From the NCBI GenBank assembly GCA_910577935.1, contig CAJTOT010000014.1, forward strand, positions 1 to 64,000: a DNA stretch of 64,000 bases. Reading direction: 5' to 3'. The notes beneath the pieces were generated by a model. The model searched no databases. It was not told the DNA's origin and saw only the letters and a list, made by a program, of their open reading frames with translations. Position numbers and translations under genes: made by a program. Every line of letters begins with the position of its first letter. Within the stretch, counting starts at the first letter, position 1. This DNA comes from an uncultured Hungatella sp. GTDB lineage: Bacteria; Bacillota; Clostridia; Lachnospirales; Lachnospiraceae. Shown in pieces: positions 24,464-32,610 of the stretch.

Positions 24464-26068
24464 ATGAAGCTAATGTTCATCGGCGCGGACCATGAGGTGA
24501 CCGGAAGCTGCCACTATGTAGAATGCGGAGACACGAAGCTGGTGGTGGATTATGGTATGGAACAGGGCGTCAACATCTACGAGAACGTGGATCTCCCCGT
24601 GCCCTGCGCGGAGCTGGACTATGTTCTTCTGACCCACGCCCACATCGACCATGCCGGCTGTATTCCCCTTCTCTACGCAAAGGGGTTCCGGGGACAGATC
24701 ATCACCACCTACGCTACAGGCGACCTGTGCCAGATCATGCTTCGGGACAGTGCCCATATCCAGGAGATGGAGGCGGAGTGGAAGAACAGGAAAGCCAGGA
24801 GGGCCGGCGAGCCGGAGGTGGTGCCTCTCTACACTATGGATGATGCCCAGGGGGCGCTCAGTCACTTGAAGACCTTTGAGTACGGGGAGATGGTCAGGCT
24901 CAACGACAATATCTCCCTGCGCTTTACGGATGCAGGCCACCTTTTGGGCTCCGCCTCCATCGAGATGTGGTGCAGGGAGGGGGAAGCGGAGAAGAAGATC
25001 GTTTTCTCAGGCGACATCGGCAACAAGAACAAGCCTCTGATCCGGGACCCGGAGTATGTAAAGGACGCAGACTATGTGCTCATGGAATGTACCTACGGCA
25101 ACAAGACCCACGGGGCCGTCATGGAGCACATCGACGAGCTTACGGAGATTATCCAGAGGACCCTGGACAAAGGGGGCAACGTGGTCATCCCGGCATTCGC
25201 AGTGGGCCGCACCCAGGAGCTTCTGTATTTTATCAGGAAGATCAAGTCGGACCATCTCATCTTCGGCCATGAGGGCTTCGAGGTCTACGTGGACAGTCCT
25301 CTGGCGGTGGAGGCTACCAATGTATTTAAAAAGAATCTTATGAGATGTTACGACGAGGAGACGAAGGCTCTGGTGGAGCAGGGCATCAATCCCATCGAGT
25401 TTCCGGGACTGAAGCTGTCGGTTACCAGCGACGATTCCAGGGCCATCAACTTTGACCAGAAGCCGAAGGTGATCATCTCCGCGTCGGGCATGTGCGACGC
25501 GGGGCGAATCCGCCATCATCTGAAGCACAACCTGTGGAGACCGGAATGCACCATCGTGTTCGCCGGATTCCAGGCGGAGGCCACTCTGGGCAGAAGCCTG
25601 ATCGACGGCGCCAGCGAGGTCAAGCTGTTCGGAGAGAGCATCGATGTGAGAGCACAGATTAAGTCCATAAAGGGACTCAGCAGCCACGCGGATGTCAACG
25701 GGCTCATGGAGTGGATCAAGGCTTTTGAGAAAAAGCCGGATATGGTGTTCACAGTCCATGGGGACGATGAGGTGTGCGATATTTTCGCGGACCGTCTCAG
25801 AAAAGAGCTGGGGCTCAACGCCTCGGCGCCATTCAGCGGCGCTGTCTTTGACCTGACCGAGGGCAAGTGGCTGGTTGAGACAGAGGGCATTCCGGTTGCG
25901 AAGGCCGTGACCCCGGCCCGCAAGCGTTCCGACTCTGTATTTGCCCGTCTGGTGGCCGCAGGCGAGCGGCTGGCCAGGGTGATTCTCCACAACGAAGGCG
26001 GCGCCAACAAGGATCTGGCAAAATTTGCGGATCAGATTCATTCGCTGTGCGACAAGTGGGACAGATAG
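24464..26068 (+). CDS. Metallo-beta-lactamase/beta-CASP RNA-processing-type hydrolase
   Basis: A 534-residue protein of the Ysh1/CPSF73-like group. THAHIDH (57-63) is the HxHxDH zinc motif; DAGHLLGSASIE, FSGDIGNKNKPLI and MECTYGNKTH continue the hydrolase core. The beta-CASP insert has PAFAVGRTQELLYF and SASGMCDAGRIRHHLKHNLW, and GLSSHADV completes the site. Relatives are endo- or 5'-exoribonucleases; the exact activity here is inferred. The ATG at 24464 follows AAAGGAGG. RNase HI is encoded 12 bp downstream, making a small nucleic-acid-processing operon. Confidence 0.85.
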   Translation: MKLMFIGADHEVTGSCHYVECGDTKLVVDYGMEQGVNIYENVDLPVPCAELDYVLLTHAHIDHAGCIPLLYAKGFRGQIITTYATGDLCQIMLRDSAHIQEMEAEWKNRKARRAGEPEVVPLYTMDDAQGALSHLKTFEYGEMVRLNDNISLRFTDAGHLLGSASIEMWCREGEAEKKIVFSGDIGNKNKPLIRDPEYVKDADYVLMECTYGNKTHGAVMEHIDELTEIIQRTLDKGGNVVIPAFAVGRTQELLYFIRKIKSDHLIFGHEGFEVYVDSPLAVEATNVFKKNLMRCYDEETKALVEQGINPIEFPGLKLSVTSDDSRAINFDQKPKVIISASGMCDAGRIRHHLKHNLWRPECTIVFAGFQAEATLGRSLIDGASEVKLFGESIDVRAQIKSIKGLSSHADVNGLMEWIKAFEKKPDMVFTVHGDDEVCDIFADRLRKELGLNASAPFSGAVFDLTEGKWLVETEGIPVAKAVTPARKRSDSVFARLVAAGERLARVILHNEGGANKDLAKFADQIHSLCDKWDR

Positions 26069-26080
26069 GAGTTTTGCTGT

Positions 26081-26563
26081 ATGGGAAAAGTGCTGATATA
26101 TACCGACGGGGCGGCCAGGGGCAATCCTGACGGTCCCGGAGGGTACGGGGTGGTACTGCACTATAGGGATCAGAAGGGGGTCCTCCACGAGAGGACCCTG
26201 TCTGCGGGATACGTGCGCACCACCAACAACCGCATGGAGCTGATGGCGGCCATCGCAGGTCTTGAAGCGCTGAACCGGCCCTGTCAGGTAGAGCTGTACT
26301 CAGATTCCAAGTATTTGACGGACGCGTTCAACCAGAGGTGGATCGACAACTGGGTCAGAAACAACTGGAAACGGGGAAAAAGCGGCCCCGTAAAGAACAT
26401 CGACCTGTGGGAGCGCCTTTTGAAAGCAAAGCAGCCCCACCAGGTGTCCTTTATCTGGGTCAAGGGCCATGCCGGGCATCCGGAGAACGAGAGGTGCGAC
26501 CGGCTGGCCACGTCGGCGGCCGACGGGACGGAGCTGCTGGTGGATGAAGGATTGGACAACTGA
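26081..26563 (+). CDS. rnhA: Ribonuclease HI
   Basis: A 160-residue RNase H degrading RNA in RNA-DNA hybrids. YTDGAARGNPDGPGGYG carries catalytic Asp8; TNNRMELMAAI supplies the Glu, LYSDSKYLTDAF the second Asp, and VKGHAGHPENERCDRLA the His loop and last Asp. The basic-protrusion region is present (NWVRNNWKRGKSGPVKN). It is transcribed with the upstream beta-CASP hydrolase gene. Confidence 0.96.
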   Translation: MGKVLIYTDGAARGNPDGPGGYGVVLHYRDQKGVLHERTLSAGYVRTTNNRMELMAAIAGLEALNRPCQVELYSDSKYLTDAFNQRWIDNWVRNNWKRGKSGPVKNIDLWERLLKAKQPHQVSFIWVKGHAGHPENERCDRLATSAADGTELLVDEGLDN

Positions 26564-26633
26564 CACATGAATTTTTAACTAAATCTTACAATATATTACT
26601 AATTCTGCATGGCTATTCCATTTCCGGCCGCAT

Positions 26634-26656
26634 TGTGATATGTTAGACTTATCACA
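26634..26656. repeat. Inverted repeat upstream of the DUF1311 gene
   Basis: TGTGATA (26634-26640) and TATCACA (26650-26656), perfect 7-bp arms around 9 nt. It lies ~55 bp before the next start and could be an operator. A second hairpin, CCTGCC / GGCAGG, follows around 26666-26682. Confidence 0.35.
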
Positions 26657-26709
26657 GAGTTCTGTCCTGCCTGCGCGGCAGGCCGGAATTTGAGAAGAGG
26701 AAGATCCGG

Positions 26710-27468
26710 ATGAAGAATAAAGGAGTTGTGATCTCACTGGCAGCCCTGCTTGCCGTTGGGATACTGATCACGAAAGGCACTCACCGCTTTGTGGAGAAGG
26801 CCCCGGAGACGGCCGCTGCCACCACAGACAGTTCTTTCGCGGAAGACGCGGGGGAGGAGAGGGCCGCTGCCCTGGCTCTGTCAGACAGTTTTTTGGCAGA
26901 GGCCGGCGGCGGGGGACAGGCAGAGGGAAGGTCTTATGATCTGCCTGCCGGAAGGAGCGGCGGACCGGCTGAGGAAGAGAGGGTCCGGGAAGAGGCAGTG
27001 ACAGAATCCATATCTCCTCTGGACACGGCTCCGGCCGCCCAGGCGGTGATGGAAGACAAGGCCGAGGCCGGCGGGGAGAGGAGCGCTGCCGCAGAGTCTG
27101 TGTCCCCATATAAAAAGAGGCTTCTTGACCTGGACAGCCAGATTCAGAAGAGCAGAGAGTCCCAGACCGTGTCCGGCATCAGCAGTTCTGCCAAGACAGC
27201 TGCCGCCAGTGAGCTGAAGCTGTGGGACAGCGAGCTTAACACCATTTACAATGACATTCTGGAGAAACTGGATCAAGAGCGCTCCGAGAAGCTGGTGGAG
27301 GACCACAGGGCATGGATGAAGACCCGGGACGGTCTGGCCATGGAGGCTGCCAAGAACTCACAAGGCGGTTCCAGCGAGAGCGTGGAGTATACGGTCTCGC
27401 TGACAGAATCCACCAGACAGAGAGCCTATGAGCTGATTGAGATCTACGCAGATGAGCTGGCAGAGTGA
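26710..27468 (+). CDS. Membrane-anchored protein with LprI-type DUF1311 domain
   Basis: A 252-residue protein. Residues 7-22 are one hydrophobic segment acting as an uncleaved anchor or signal. A long low-complexity Glu/Ala/Gly-rich region reaches about residue 130, followed by a DUF1311-like domain: LLDLDSQIQKSRES, LWDSELNTIYNDILEKL, DHRAWMKTRDG and TRQRAYELIEIYADEL. DUF1311 proteins include the lysozyme inhibitor LprI; the domain should face the cell exterior. A role in protecting the envelope is possible but not shown. Confidence 0.7.
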   Translation: MKNKGVVISLAALLAVGILITKGTHRFVEKAPETAAATTDSSFAEDAGEERAAALALSDSFLAEAGGGGQAEGRSYDLPAGRSGGPAEEERVREEAVTESISPLDTAPAAQAVMEDKAEAGGERSAAAESVSPYKKRLLDLDSQIQKSRESQTVSGISSSAKTAAASELKLWDSELNTIYNDILEKLDQERSEKLVEDHRAWMKTRDGLAMEAAKNSQGGSSESVEYTVSLTESTRQRAYELIEIYADELAE

Positions 27469-27471
27469 GAG

Positions 27472-27508
27472 AAAAAAGGAACTGTTACAGGCAGCTCCTT
27501 TTTTCTTT
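27472..27508 (+). terminator. Terminator after the DUF1311 gene
   Basis: A-rich arm AAAAAAGGA pairs with TCCTTTTTT across ~18 nt that can form an inner CTG / CAG stem; the T-rich stretch continues past 27508. Confidence 0.6.
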
Positions 27509-27526
27509 CTTTTTGATTTCCTGTCT

Positions 27527-27555
27527 TGATAAATCCCGGGCCTTGTGTTAGGATA
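27527..27555 (+). promoter_or_regulatory. Possible promoter for the small membrane protein and alaS
   Basis: TTGATA (27527-27532), 17-bp spacer, TAGGAT (27550-27555). No T-box or other tRNA-sensing leader is seen before alaS. Confidence 0.45.
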
Positions 27556-27605
27556 ATAGCGATAATGCGATATAAAAGCAGAACAAGACAAAGGAGGGAA
27601 TATTT

Positions 27606-27743
27606 ATGGGAACAATTCTTGTCAGCGTCATTAAAAATTTGGTAGAAGTCATGGTGTTTGTTTTTATAGCCTGGGCAGGGATTCTCTGCGGGAAAAAGAT
27701 GGGCATGAATAAAAAGGCAAAGCAAGGCCAGGACAATAAGTAG
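27606..27743 (+). CDS. 45-residue single-span membrane protein, unknown function
   Basis: The ATG at 27606 follows AGGAGGGAA and the frame stops at TAG 27741-27743. The product starts MGTILVSVIKNLVEVMVFVF, forms one hydrophobic helix (about residues 3-28) and ends with a Lys-rich cytoplasmic tail, GKKMGMNKKAKQGQDNK. Strong ribosome site, clean membrane-helix pattern and position 17 bp before alaS make it a credible small gene. Function is unknown. Confidence 0.65.
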   Translation: MGTILVSVIKNLVEVMVFVFIAWAGILCGKKMGMNKKAKQGQDNK

Positions 27744-27760
27744 ATTGCGGAGGAAGCAGC

Positions 27761-30409
27761 GTGAAAAAGTACGGCGTTAATGAGTTGAGAAAGATGTTTT
27801 TGGAATTTTTCGAGAGCAAGGGTCATCTGGCCATGAAAAGCTTTTCACTGGTTCCGCACAATGACAACAGCCTTCTGCTGATCAATTCCGGCATGGCTCC
27901 CTTAAAGCCTTATTTTACAGGGCAGGAGATTCCGCCCAGAAGGCGGGTCACCACATGTCAGAAGTGCATCCGCACCGGCGACATCGAGAATATCGGCAAG
28001 ACTGCCCGCCACGGAACCTTTTTTGAGATGCTGGGGAACTTCTCCTTCGGGGACTATTTTAAGACGGAGGCCATCCACTGGTCCTGGGAGTTTCTGACGG
28101 AGGTTGTGGGCCTTGAGGCGGACCGCCTGTATCCGTCTGTGTATCTGGAGGATGACGAGGCGTATAATATCTGGAACAAGGAGATGGGAATCCCGGCGGA
28201 GAGGATTTTCCGATTCGGAAAAGAGGACAACTTCTGGGAGCACGGGGCAGGCCCCTGCGGTCCATGTTCCGAGATCTACTATGACAGAGGGGAGAAATAC
28301 GGCTGCGGAAAGCCGGGGTGCACCGTGGGGTGCGAGTGCGACCGCTACATCGAGGTGTGGAACAACGTGTTCACCCAGTTTGAGAACGACGGCCACGGCA
28401 ATTATACGGAGCTGAAGCAGAAGAACATCGATACAGGCATGGGGCTGGAGCGTCTGGCAGTCGTGGTGCAGGATGTGGATTCCCTGTTTACGGTGGACAC
28501 CAACAAGGCCCTTCTGGACCAGGTGTGCGCCATGGCCCGCACCCAGTACCAGGAGGACGAGAAAAAAGACGTGTCCCTGCGGATTATCGCGGACCATGTA
28601 AAATCCTGTACATTTATGATCTCCGACGGCATTATGCCTTCCAACGAGGGCAGAGGATATGTGCTGCGCCGTCTCCTGCGCCGGGCAGCCCGCCACGGAA
28701 GGCTTCTGGGAATTGAGGGGAGATTTCTGGCTGAGTTGAGCAAGACGGTCATCGCCCTGTCTAAAGACGGATATCCGGAGCTGGAAGAGAAGCAGGTCAT
28801 GATCCTGAAGGTGCTCAGCGAGGAGGAAGAAAAGTTCAACAAGACCATCGATCAGGGGCTGTCCATACTAAATGACATGGAACAGGCCATGGCCGCCGCC
28901 GGGGAGTCGGTTCTGTCAGGCGCCGATGCGTTTAAGCTGTACGACACCTACGGGTTCCCGCTGGATCTCACCATCGAGATTCTGGAGGAGCGGGAGCTTA
29001 AGGTGGACGAGGAAGGCTTCCAGGCTGCCATGAAGGAGCAGAGGGAGAAGGCCCGCAAGGCCCGCAGGACTACCAACTACATGGGAGCCGATGTGACCGT
29101 GTATCAGTCTATCCCGGCCCACATAACCTCCAAGTTTGTGGGGTACGACAGGCTTGTACATGATTCGGTCATCTCGGTTCTCACCACGGAGACGGAGATC
29201 GTGGAGGCTCTCACTGACGGCCAGACAGGAACCGTCATTGTGGACGAGACTCCTTTCTACGGCACCATGGGCGGCCAGCAGGCCGATGTGGGAGTTATCT
29301 TCTGCCAGGGCGGAAGATTCCAGGTGGAGGACACCATCCATCTCCAGGGCGGCAAGATCGGCCATGTGGGCAGGATGACGGAGGGCATGCTGACTGCCGG
29401 CGGCAAGGTGACGCTCAGGGTCTGTGAGAAGAACCGGCTGTCCACAGGCAGGAACCACAGCGCCACCCACCTGCTGCAGAAGGCCCTGCGCACGGTTCTG
29501 GGAGATCACGTGGAGCAGGCCGGCTCCTACGTGGACGCAGGCCGCCTGCGCTTCGACTTCACCCATTTCTCCGCCATGACTCCCCAGGAGTTAAAGAAGG
29601 TGGAGGACTTGGTCAACGGGAAGATCAGAGAGGACTTGGCCGTGGTCACCCAGGAGATGTCCCTGGACGAGGCGAGAAAGTCAGGGGCCATGGCGCTGTT
29701 CGGCGAAAAATACGGCGAGGTGGTCCGGGTTGTAAAGATGGGGGACTTCTCCGTGGAGCTGTGCGGAGGAACCCATGTGAAGGATACGGGGGCGATCACC
29801 GCCTTCAAGATCCTGTCCGAGACGGGAATCGCCGCCGGCGTCAGGAGGATTGAGGCCCTCACCGGAGAAGGGCTGATGGCATACTATGAGGAGGCGGAGA
29901 GACAGCTTCACGAGGCGGTGAAGGCTGCCAAGACCACGCCGGCGGAGCTGACCCACAGGATTGAGACTCTCCTGGGAGAGATCAAAGCCCTGAGCGCCGA
30001 GAATGAGAAGTTAAAGAGCAGGATGGCCAACAGCGCCATAGGCGATGTCATGAGCCAGGTAGTGGAGATAGAGGGCGTCAAGGTGCTGGCTGCCAAGGTG
30101 GCGGACGTGGACATGAACGGTCTGAGAAACCTGGGAGACCAGCTGAAGGAAAAGATGGGACAGGGCGTTATCGTCATCGCGTCGGCCCAGGGCGGAAAGG
30201 TGAACCTTATGGCCACGGCCACAGAGGGAGCCCAGGAGGCAGGCGCCCACGCGGGGAATCTCATCAAGGCCATCGCCGGGCTTGTGGGCGGCGGCGGCGG
30301 CGGCCGGCCGGGCATGGCCCAGGCAGGCGGCAAGAACCCGGCAGGCATCGACCAGGCTCTGGCCAAGGTGGCGGAGGTAGTCCGGTGCCAGGTGCAGAAA
30401 CAGCTATAG
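27761..30409 (+). CDS. alaS: Alanyl-tRNA synthetase
   Basis: An 882-residue class II synthetase. The catalytic domain starts YGVNELRKMFLEFF with RRRVTTCQKCIRTGDIENIG and GNFSFGDYF; a Cys-rich insert (CGKPGCTVGCECD) lies near residue 190. The editing domain has HSATHLLQKALRTVLG and CGGTHVKDTG, the zinc-binding set that clears Ser/Gly-tRNA-Ala. The C-Ala domain ends with a Gly-rich GGGGGGRPGMAQAGG. The GTG start at 27761 follows GCGGAGGAAG. A repeat element begins 4 bp after the stop. Confidence 0.97.
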   Translation: MKKYGVNELRKMFLEFFESKGHLAMKSFSLVPHNDNSLLLINSGMAPLKPYFTGQEIPPRRRVTTCQKCIRTGDIENIGKTARHGTFFEMLGNFSFGDYFKTEAIHWSWEFLTEVVGLEADRLYPSVYLEDDEAYNIWNKEMGIPAERIFRFGKEDNFWEHGAGPCGPCSEIYYDRGEKYGCGKPGCTVGCECDRYIEVWNNVFTQFENDGHGNYTELKQKNIDTGMGLERLAVVVQDVDSLFTVDTNKALLDQVCAMARTQYQEDEKKDVSLRIIADHVKSCTFMISDGIMPSNEGRGYVLRRLLRRAARHGRLLGIEGRFLAELSKTVIALSKDGYPELEEKQVMILKVLSEEEEKFNKTIDQGLSILNDMEQAMAAAGESVLSGADAFKLYDTYGFPLDLTIEILEERELKVDEEGFQAAMKEQREKARKARRTTNYMGADVTVYQSIPAHITSKFVGYDRLVHDSVISVLTTETEIVEALTDGQTGTVIVDETPFYGTMGGQQADVGVIFCQGGRFQVEDTIHLQGGKIGHVGRMTEGMLTAGGKVTLRVCEKNRLSTGRNHSATHLLQKALRTVLGDHVEQAGSYVDAGRLRFDFTHFSAMTPQELKKVEDLVNGKIREDLAVVTQEMSLDEARKSGAMALFGEKYGEVVRVVKMGDFSVELCGGTHVKDTGAITAFKILSETGIAAGVRRIEALTGEGLMAYYEEAERQLHEAVKAAKTTPAELTHRIETLLGEIKALSAENEKLKSRMANSAIGDVMSQVVEIEGVKVLAAKVADVDMNGLRNLGDQLKEKMGQGVIVIASAQGGKVNLMATATEGAQEAGAHAGNLIKAIAGLVGGGGGGRPGMAQAGGKNPAGIDQALAKVAEVVRCQVQKQL

Positions 30410-30413
30410 AAAC

Positions 30414-30547
30414 GTTACTGTTCACATGGGTTCACAGCAACCAGCAAAAATCCATGAAAATCGCCTGCGGCGATGAGATTTTTGCCTGCCCGCCCAGGTT
30501 ATCATACGGTCAGCGCAGCCAGTGCGCAGACCTGCCTGAACAGTAAC
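30414..30547 (+). repeat. Nested 134-bp inverted-repeat element
   Basis: Outer arms GTTACTGTTCA (30414-30424) / TGAACAGTAAC (30537-30547) are perfect. Inside, GCAAAAATC pairs with GATTTTTGC, and in the centre ATCGCC-TGC-GGCGAT forms a hairpin. AGAAAC occurs on both flanks (30408-30413 and 30550-30555), possibly a target duplication. Related ends occur at 19165 and 56870. No coding capacity; it fits a miniature non-autonomous element or a structured RNA in the alaS 3' region. Confidence 0.6.
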
Positions 30548-30588
30548 ACAGAAACAGCGACAAAAATTGGAAAATTTGAAAAAACCTG

Positions 30589-30616
30589 TTGACGTACGAA
30601 TAATTTATGATATAAT
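30589..30616 (+). promoter_or_regulatory. Sigma-A promoter for rpsU
   Basis: TTGACG (30589-30594), 16-bp spacer, TATAAT (30611-30616) with TGA before it (extended -10). The leader contains CAGTTGT / ACAACTG (30643-30649 / 30665-30671) immediately before the Shine-Dalgarno. Confidence 0.8.
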
Positions 30617-30692
30617 CATACCAGTGCTATAAAATACCCAAACAGTTGTATTATGCACAAGTACACAACTGGAGGGAGGTTAGGTGTGAGCT

Positions 30693-30869
30693 ATGTCGAA
30701 CGTTATTGTTAAAGATAATGAATCGTTAGACAGCGCTTTACGCAGATTCAAAAGAAACTGCGCAAAGGCTGGTATTCAGCAGGAGATTCGTAAGAGAGAA
30801 CATTACGAGAAGCCCAGCGTAAGACGCAAGAAGAAGTCTGAAGCTGCGAGAAAGCGTAAGTTTAACTAA
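30693..30869 (+). CDS. rpsU: 30S ribosomal protein S21
   Basis: A 58-residue very basic protein: begins MSNVIVKDNESLDSALRRFK, includes CAKAGIQQEIRKREHYEKPS and ends RRKKKSEAARKRKFN, the complete S21 pattern. GGAGGGAGG precedes the ATG by ~16 nt. S21 is a late 30S protein implicated in initiation. It has its own promoter and terminator. Confidence 0.96.
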   Translation: MSNVIVKDNESLDSALRRFKRNCAKAGIQQEIRKREHYEKPSVRRKKKSEAARKRKFN

Positions 30870-30883
30870 GCTGGAAGAAACAG

Positions 30884-30915
30884 AAGTCCTCAGTCGCAAG
30901 ATTGAGGACTTTTTT
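30884..30915 (+). terminator. Rho-independent terminator of rpsU
   Basis: AAGTCCTCA (30884-30892) pairs with TGAGGACTT (30903-30911), 10-nt loop, followed by TTTT. Confidence 0.88.
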
Positions 30916-30971
30916 CTGTACTTAAGTCATAGATTGATAATAATTATATGGCATTAAGAGGTTTTTGACTG

Positions 30972-31235
30972 ATGCAGGTATTTTCGCGGGCGGCATCATT
31001 TCTCAATATACCCCAGGACGTGATACCCGGAGAGCCGGTGATCACGGTCACGGGACGGCGGAATGTGTACATAGAAAATTATAACCGGATTATCAGCTTT
31101 GTAGACAACGAGATTAAACTCCAGGCAAAAACCTGCAGGGTTGTGGTCAGGGGAAAGCGGCTGGAGATCGAGTATTACACAGGGGACGATATTCTCATCA
31201 CCGGGCTGATTCACGCCGTTATGACGGAGAGCTGA
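30972..31235 (+). CDS. yqfC: Sporulation protein YqfC
   Basis: An 87-residue YabP/YqfC-family protein: LNIPQDVIPGEPVITVTGRRNVYIENYNRII and LEIEYYTGDDILITG are the conserved stretches. In Bacillus it is in the sigma-E regulon and precedes yqfD, as here. No clear sigma-E promoter was found in the short upstream gap. Confidence 0.88.
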   Translation: MQVFSRAASFLNIPQDVIPGEPVITVTGRRNVYIENYNRIISFVDNEIKLQAKTCRVVVRGKRLEIEYYTGDDILITGLIHAVMTES

Positions 31236-31347
31236 CTTAAACTTTCCAGGCCTGCGCCGGAGGTCCGTGTTTGGGCCTGTGTTGTCTTGGGGTTTCGGCT
31301 CTTGTCTCCGGGAGCGGTTTTGCCGGCGGCGGGGCAGGAGATCAGAA

Positions 31348-32610
31348 ATGCAGAAGATCAGAAATGAAGGGGTGATGGCTTTGAAGACTGGAATCTGCCG
31401 GTGGGCCGGAGGGTATGTGCGCCTTTGCGTCAGCGGATGCTCGGCGGAGCGTTTTTTTAACCTGTGCAAAAGCGCCCGGCTGAATTACTGGAAGGTGAGC
31501 AGGCAGAGGGAGGGCTGCTATTTTTATATGTCCCTGGAAGATTTTTTCAGGCTCAGGCCTCTGCTGAGAAAATCCCATATGTCCATGAGGGTTATTTCCC
31601 GCGCAGGCCTGCCTTTTGTGCTGCGGCAGAACCGGAAGAGAGCGGCGCTGGGGGCGGCAGTCCTTTCTTTTTTTGTGCTTCTCTATATGATGTCCCTGTT
31701 TATATGGAATATCTCCTTTGACGGAAACTACCGCTATACCAGGGAGACGCTTCTGGGCTTTCTGGAGGAGCAGGGAATCAGATACGGGATGATGAAGTAC
31801 AAGATTTCCTGTGAGGAGCTGGAAGAAAGCATACGGACCAGATTTCCGGAGATCACATGGGTGTCTGCCCGTGTATCAGGGACCCGCCTTCTGGTAAAAA
31901 TAAAGGAAAACCAGGTTCTGTCTGTCATCCCGGAACAGGACAGCGCGCCCTGCGACATCGCAGCGGATTCTCCCGGAACCATCACGAGAATGATCGTGAG
32001 GCAGGGGAAGTCGTCGGTCCGGGTGGGGGACACGGTGGAGGAAGGGCAGCAGCTGGTGTCGGGACAGCTATCGGTTCTCAACGATGCGGGGGAGGCAGTG
32101 CGCACCGCCTATGTGCATGCGGATGCGGATATCTATGCCAGGACTCTCCATGAATACGAGGCGGAATTTCCCCAGTATCAGGTGGTGGACGTGAAGACAG
32201 GGAAAAAGAGACAGGGCTTCGGGGTGGCGGCAGGTTCCTTCCGCCTGAGAGTCCTCCTGCCGGATTTTGAGGAAAATACCTGGAATTTCGTCTCTGACAC
32301 CACCCAGCTTCATCTGTTTGAGGACTTTTATCTGCCTGTCTATGTGGAGAGAATCACCGGCGAGTCCTTCGTGTCCTATGAGCGTCCCTACACGGATGAG
32401 GAGAAGGAACAGGAGGCTCTGAAGGTTCAGGAGCAATATCTTAAAAATTTAATGGAAAAGGGGGTTCAAATTATCGAAAATAATGTTAAAATACAAGAGT
32501 GTGGTGTTTCCTGGAAAGTGGTGGGAACTGCTGTAGGGGAAGAACAGATCGGCGTGAAGCGCTATATTACAGAATTCGAGGAGACGAGCGAGACCGATGA
32601 GCATAATTGA
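31348..32610 (+). CDS. yqfD: Sporulation protein YqfD
   Basis: A 420-residue membrane protein of the sigma-E sporulation regulon. Residues ~10-95 are the conserved N-terminal region; one membrane helix follows (ALGAAVLSFFVLLYMMSLF), then the extracytoplasmic FDGNYRYTRETLLGFLEEQGI and ARVSGTRLLVKIKEN. The ATG at 31348 has AGGAG 7 nt upstream; ATG 31375 is an alternative. Its 3' end overlaps phoH by 14 bp. Confidence 0.88.
   Translation: MQKIRNEGVMALKTGICRWAGGYVRLCVSGCSAERFFNLCKSARLNYWKVSRQREGCYFYMSLEDFFRLRPLLRKSHMSMRVISRAGLPFVLRQNRKRAALGAAVLSFFVLLYMMSLFIWNISFDGNYRYTRETLLGFLEEQGIRYGMMKYKISCEELEESIRTRFPEITWVSARVSGTRLLVKIKENQVLSVIPEQDSAPCDIAADSPGTITRMIVRQGKSSVRVGDTVEEGQQLVSGQLSVLNDAGEAVRTAYVHADADIYARTLHEYEAEFPQYQVVDVKTGKKRQGFGVAAGSFRLRVLLPDFEENTWNFVSDTTQLHLFEDFYLPVYVERITGESFVSYERPYTDEEKEQEALKVQEQYLKNLMEKGVQIIENNVKIQECGVSWKVVGTAVGEEQIGVKRYITEFEETSETDEHN

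Noticed and set aside
25007..26188. Long open frame on the minus strand (393 codons) opposite the beta-CASP hydrolase
   Set aside because: Antisense shadow of a GC-rich gene with strong codon bias; no start signal or recognisable domain, and the plus-strand protein is clearly real.
27469..27760. T-box leader for alaS
   Set aside because: No T-box sequence or specifier structure; the region holds a small ORF and a plain promoter.
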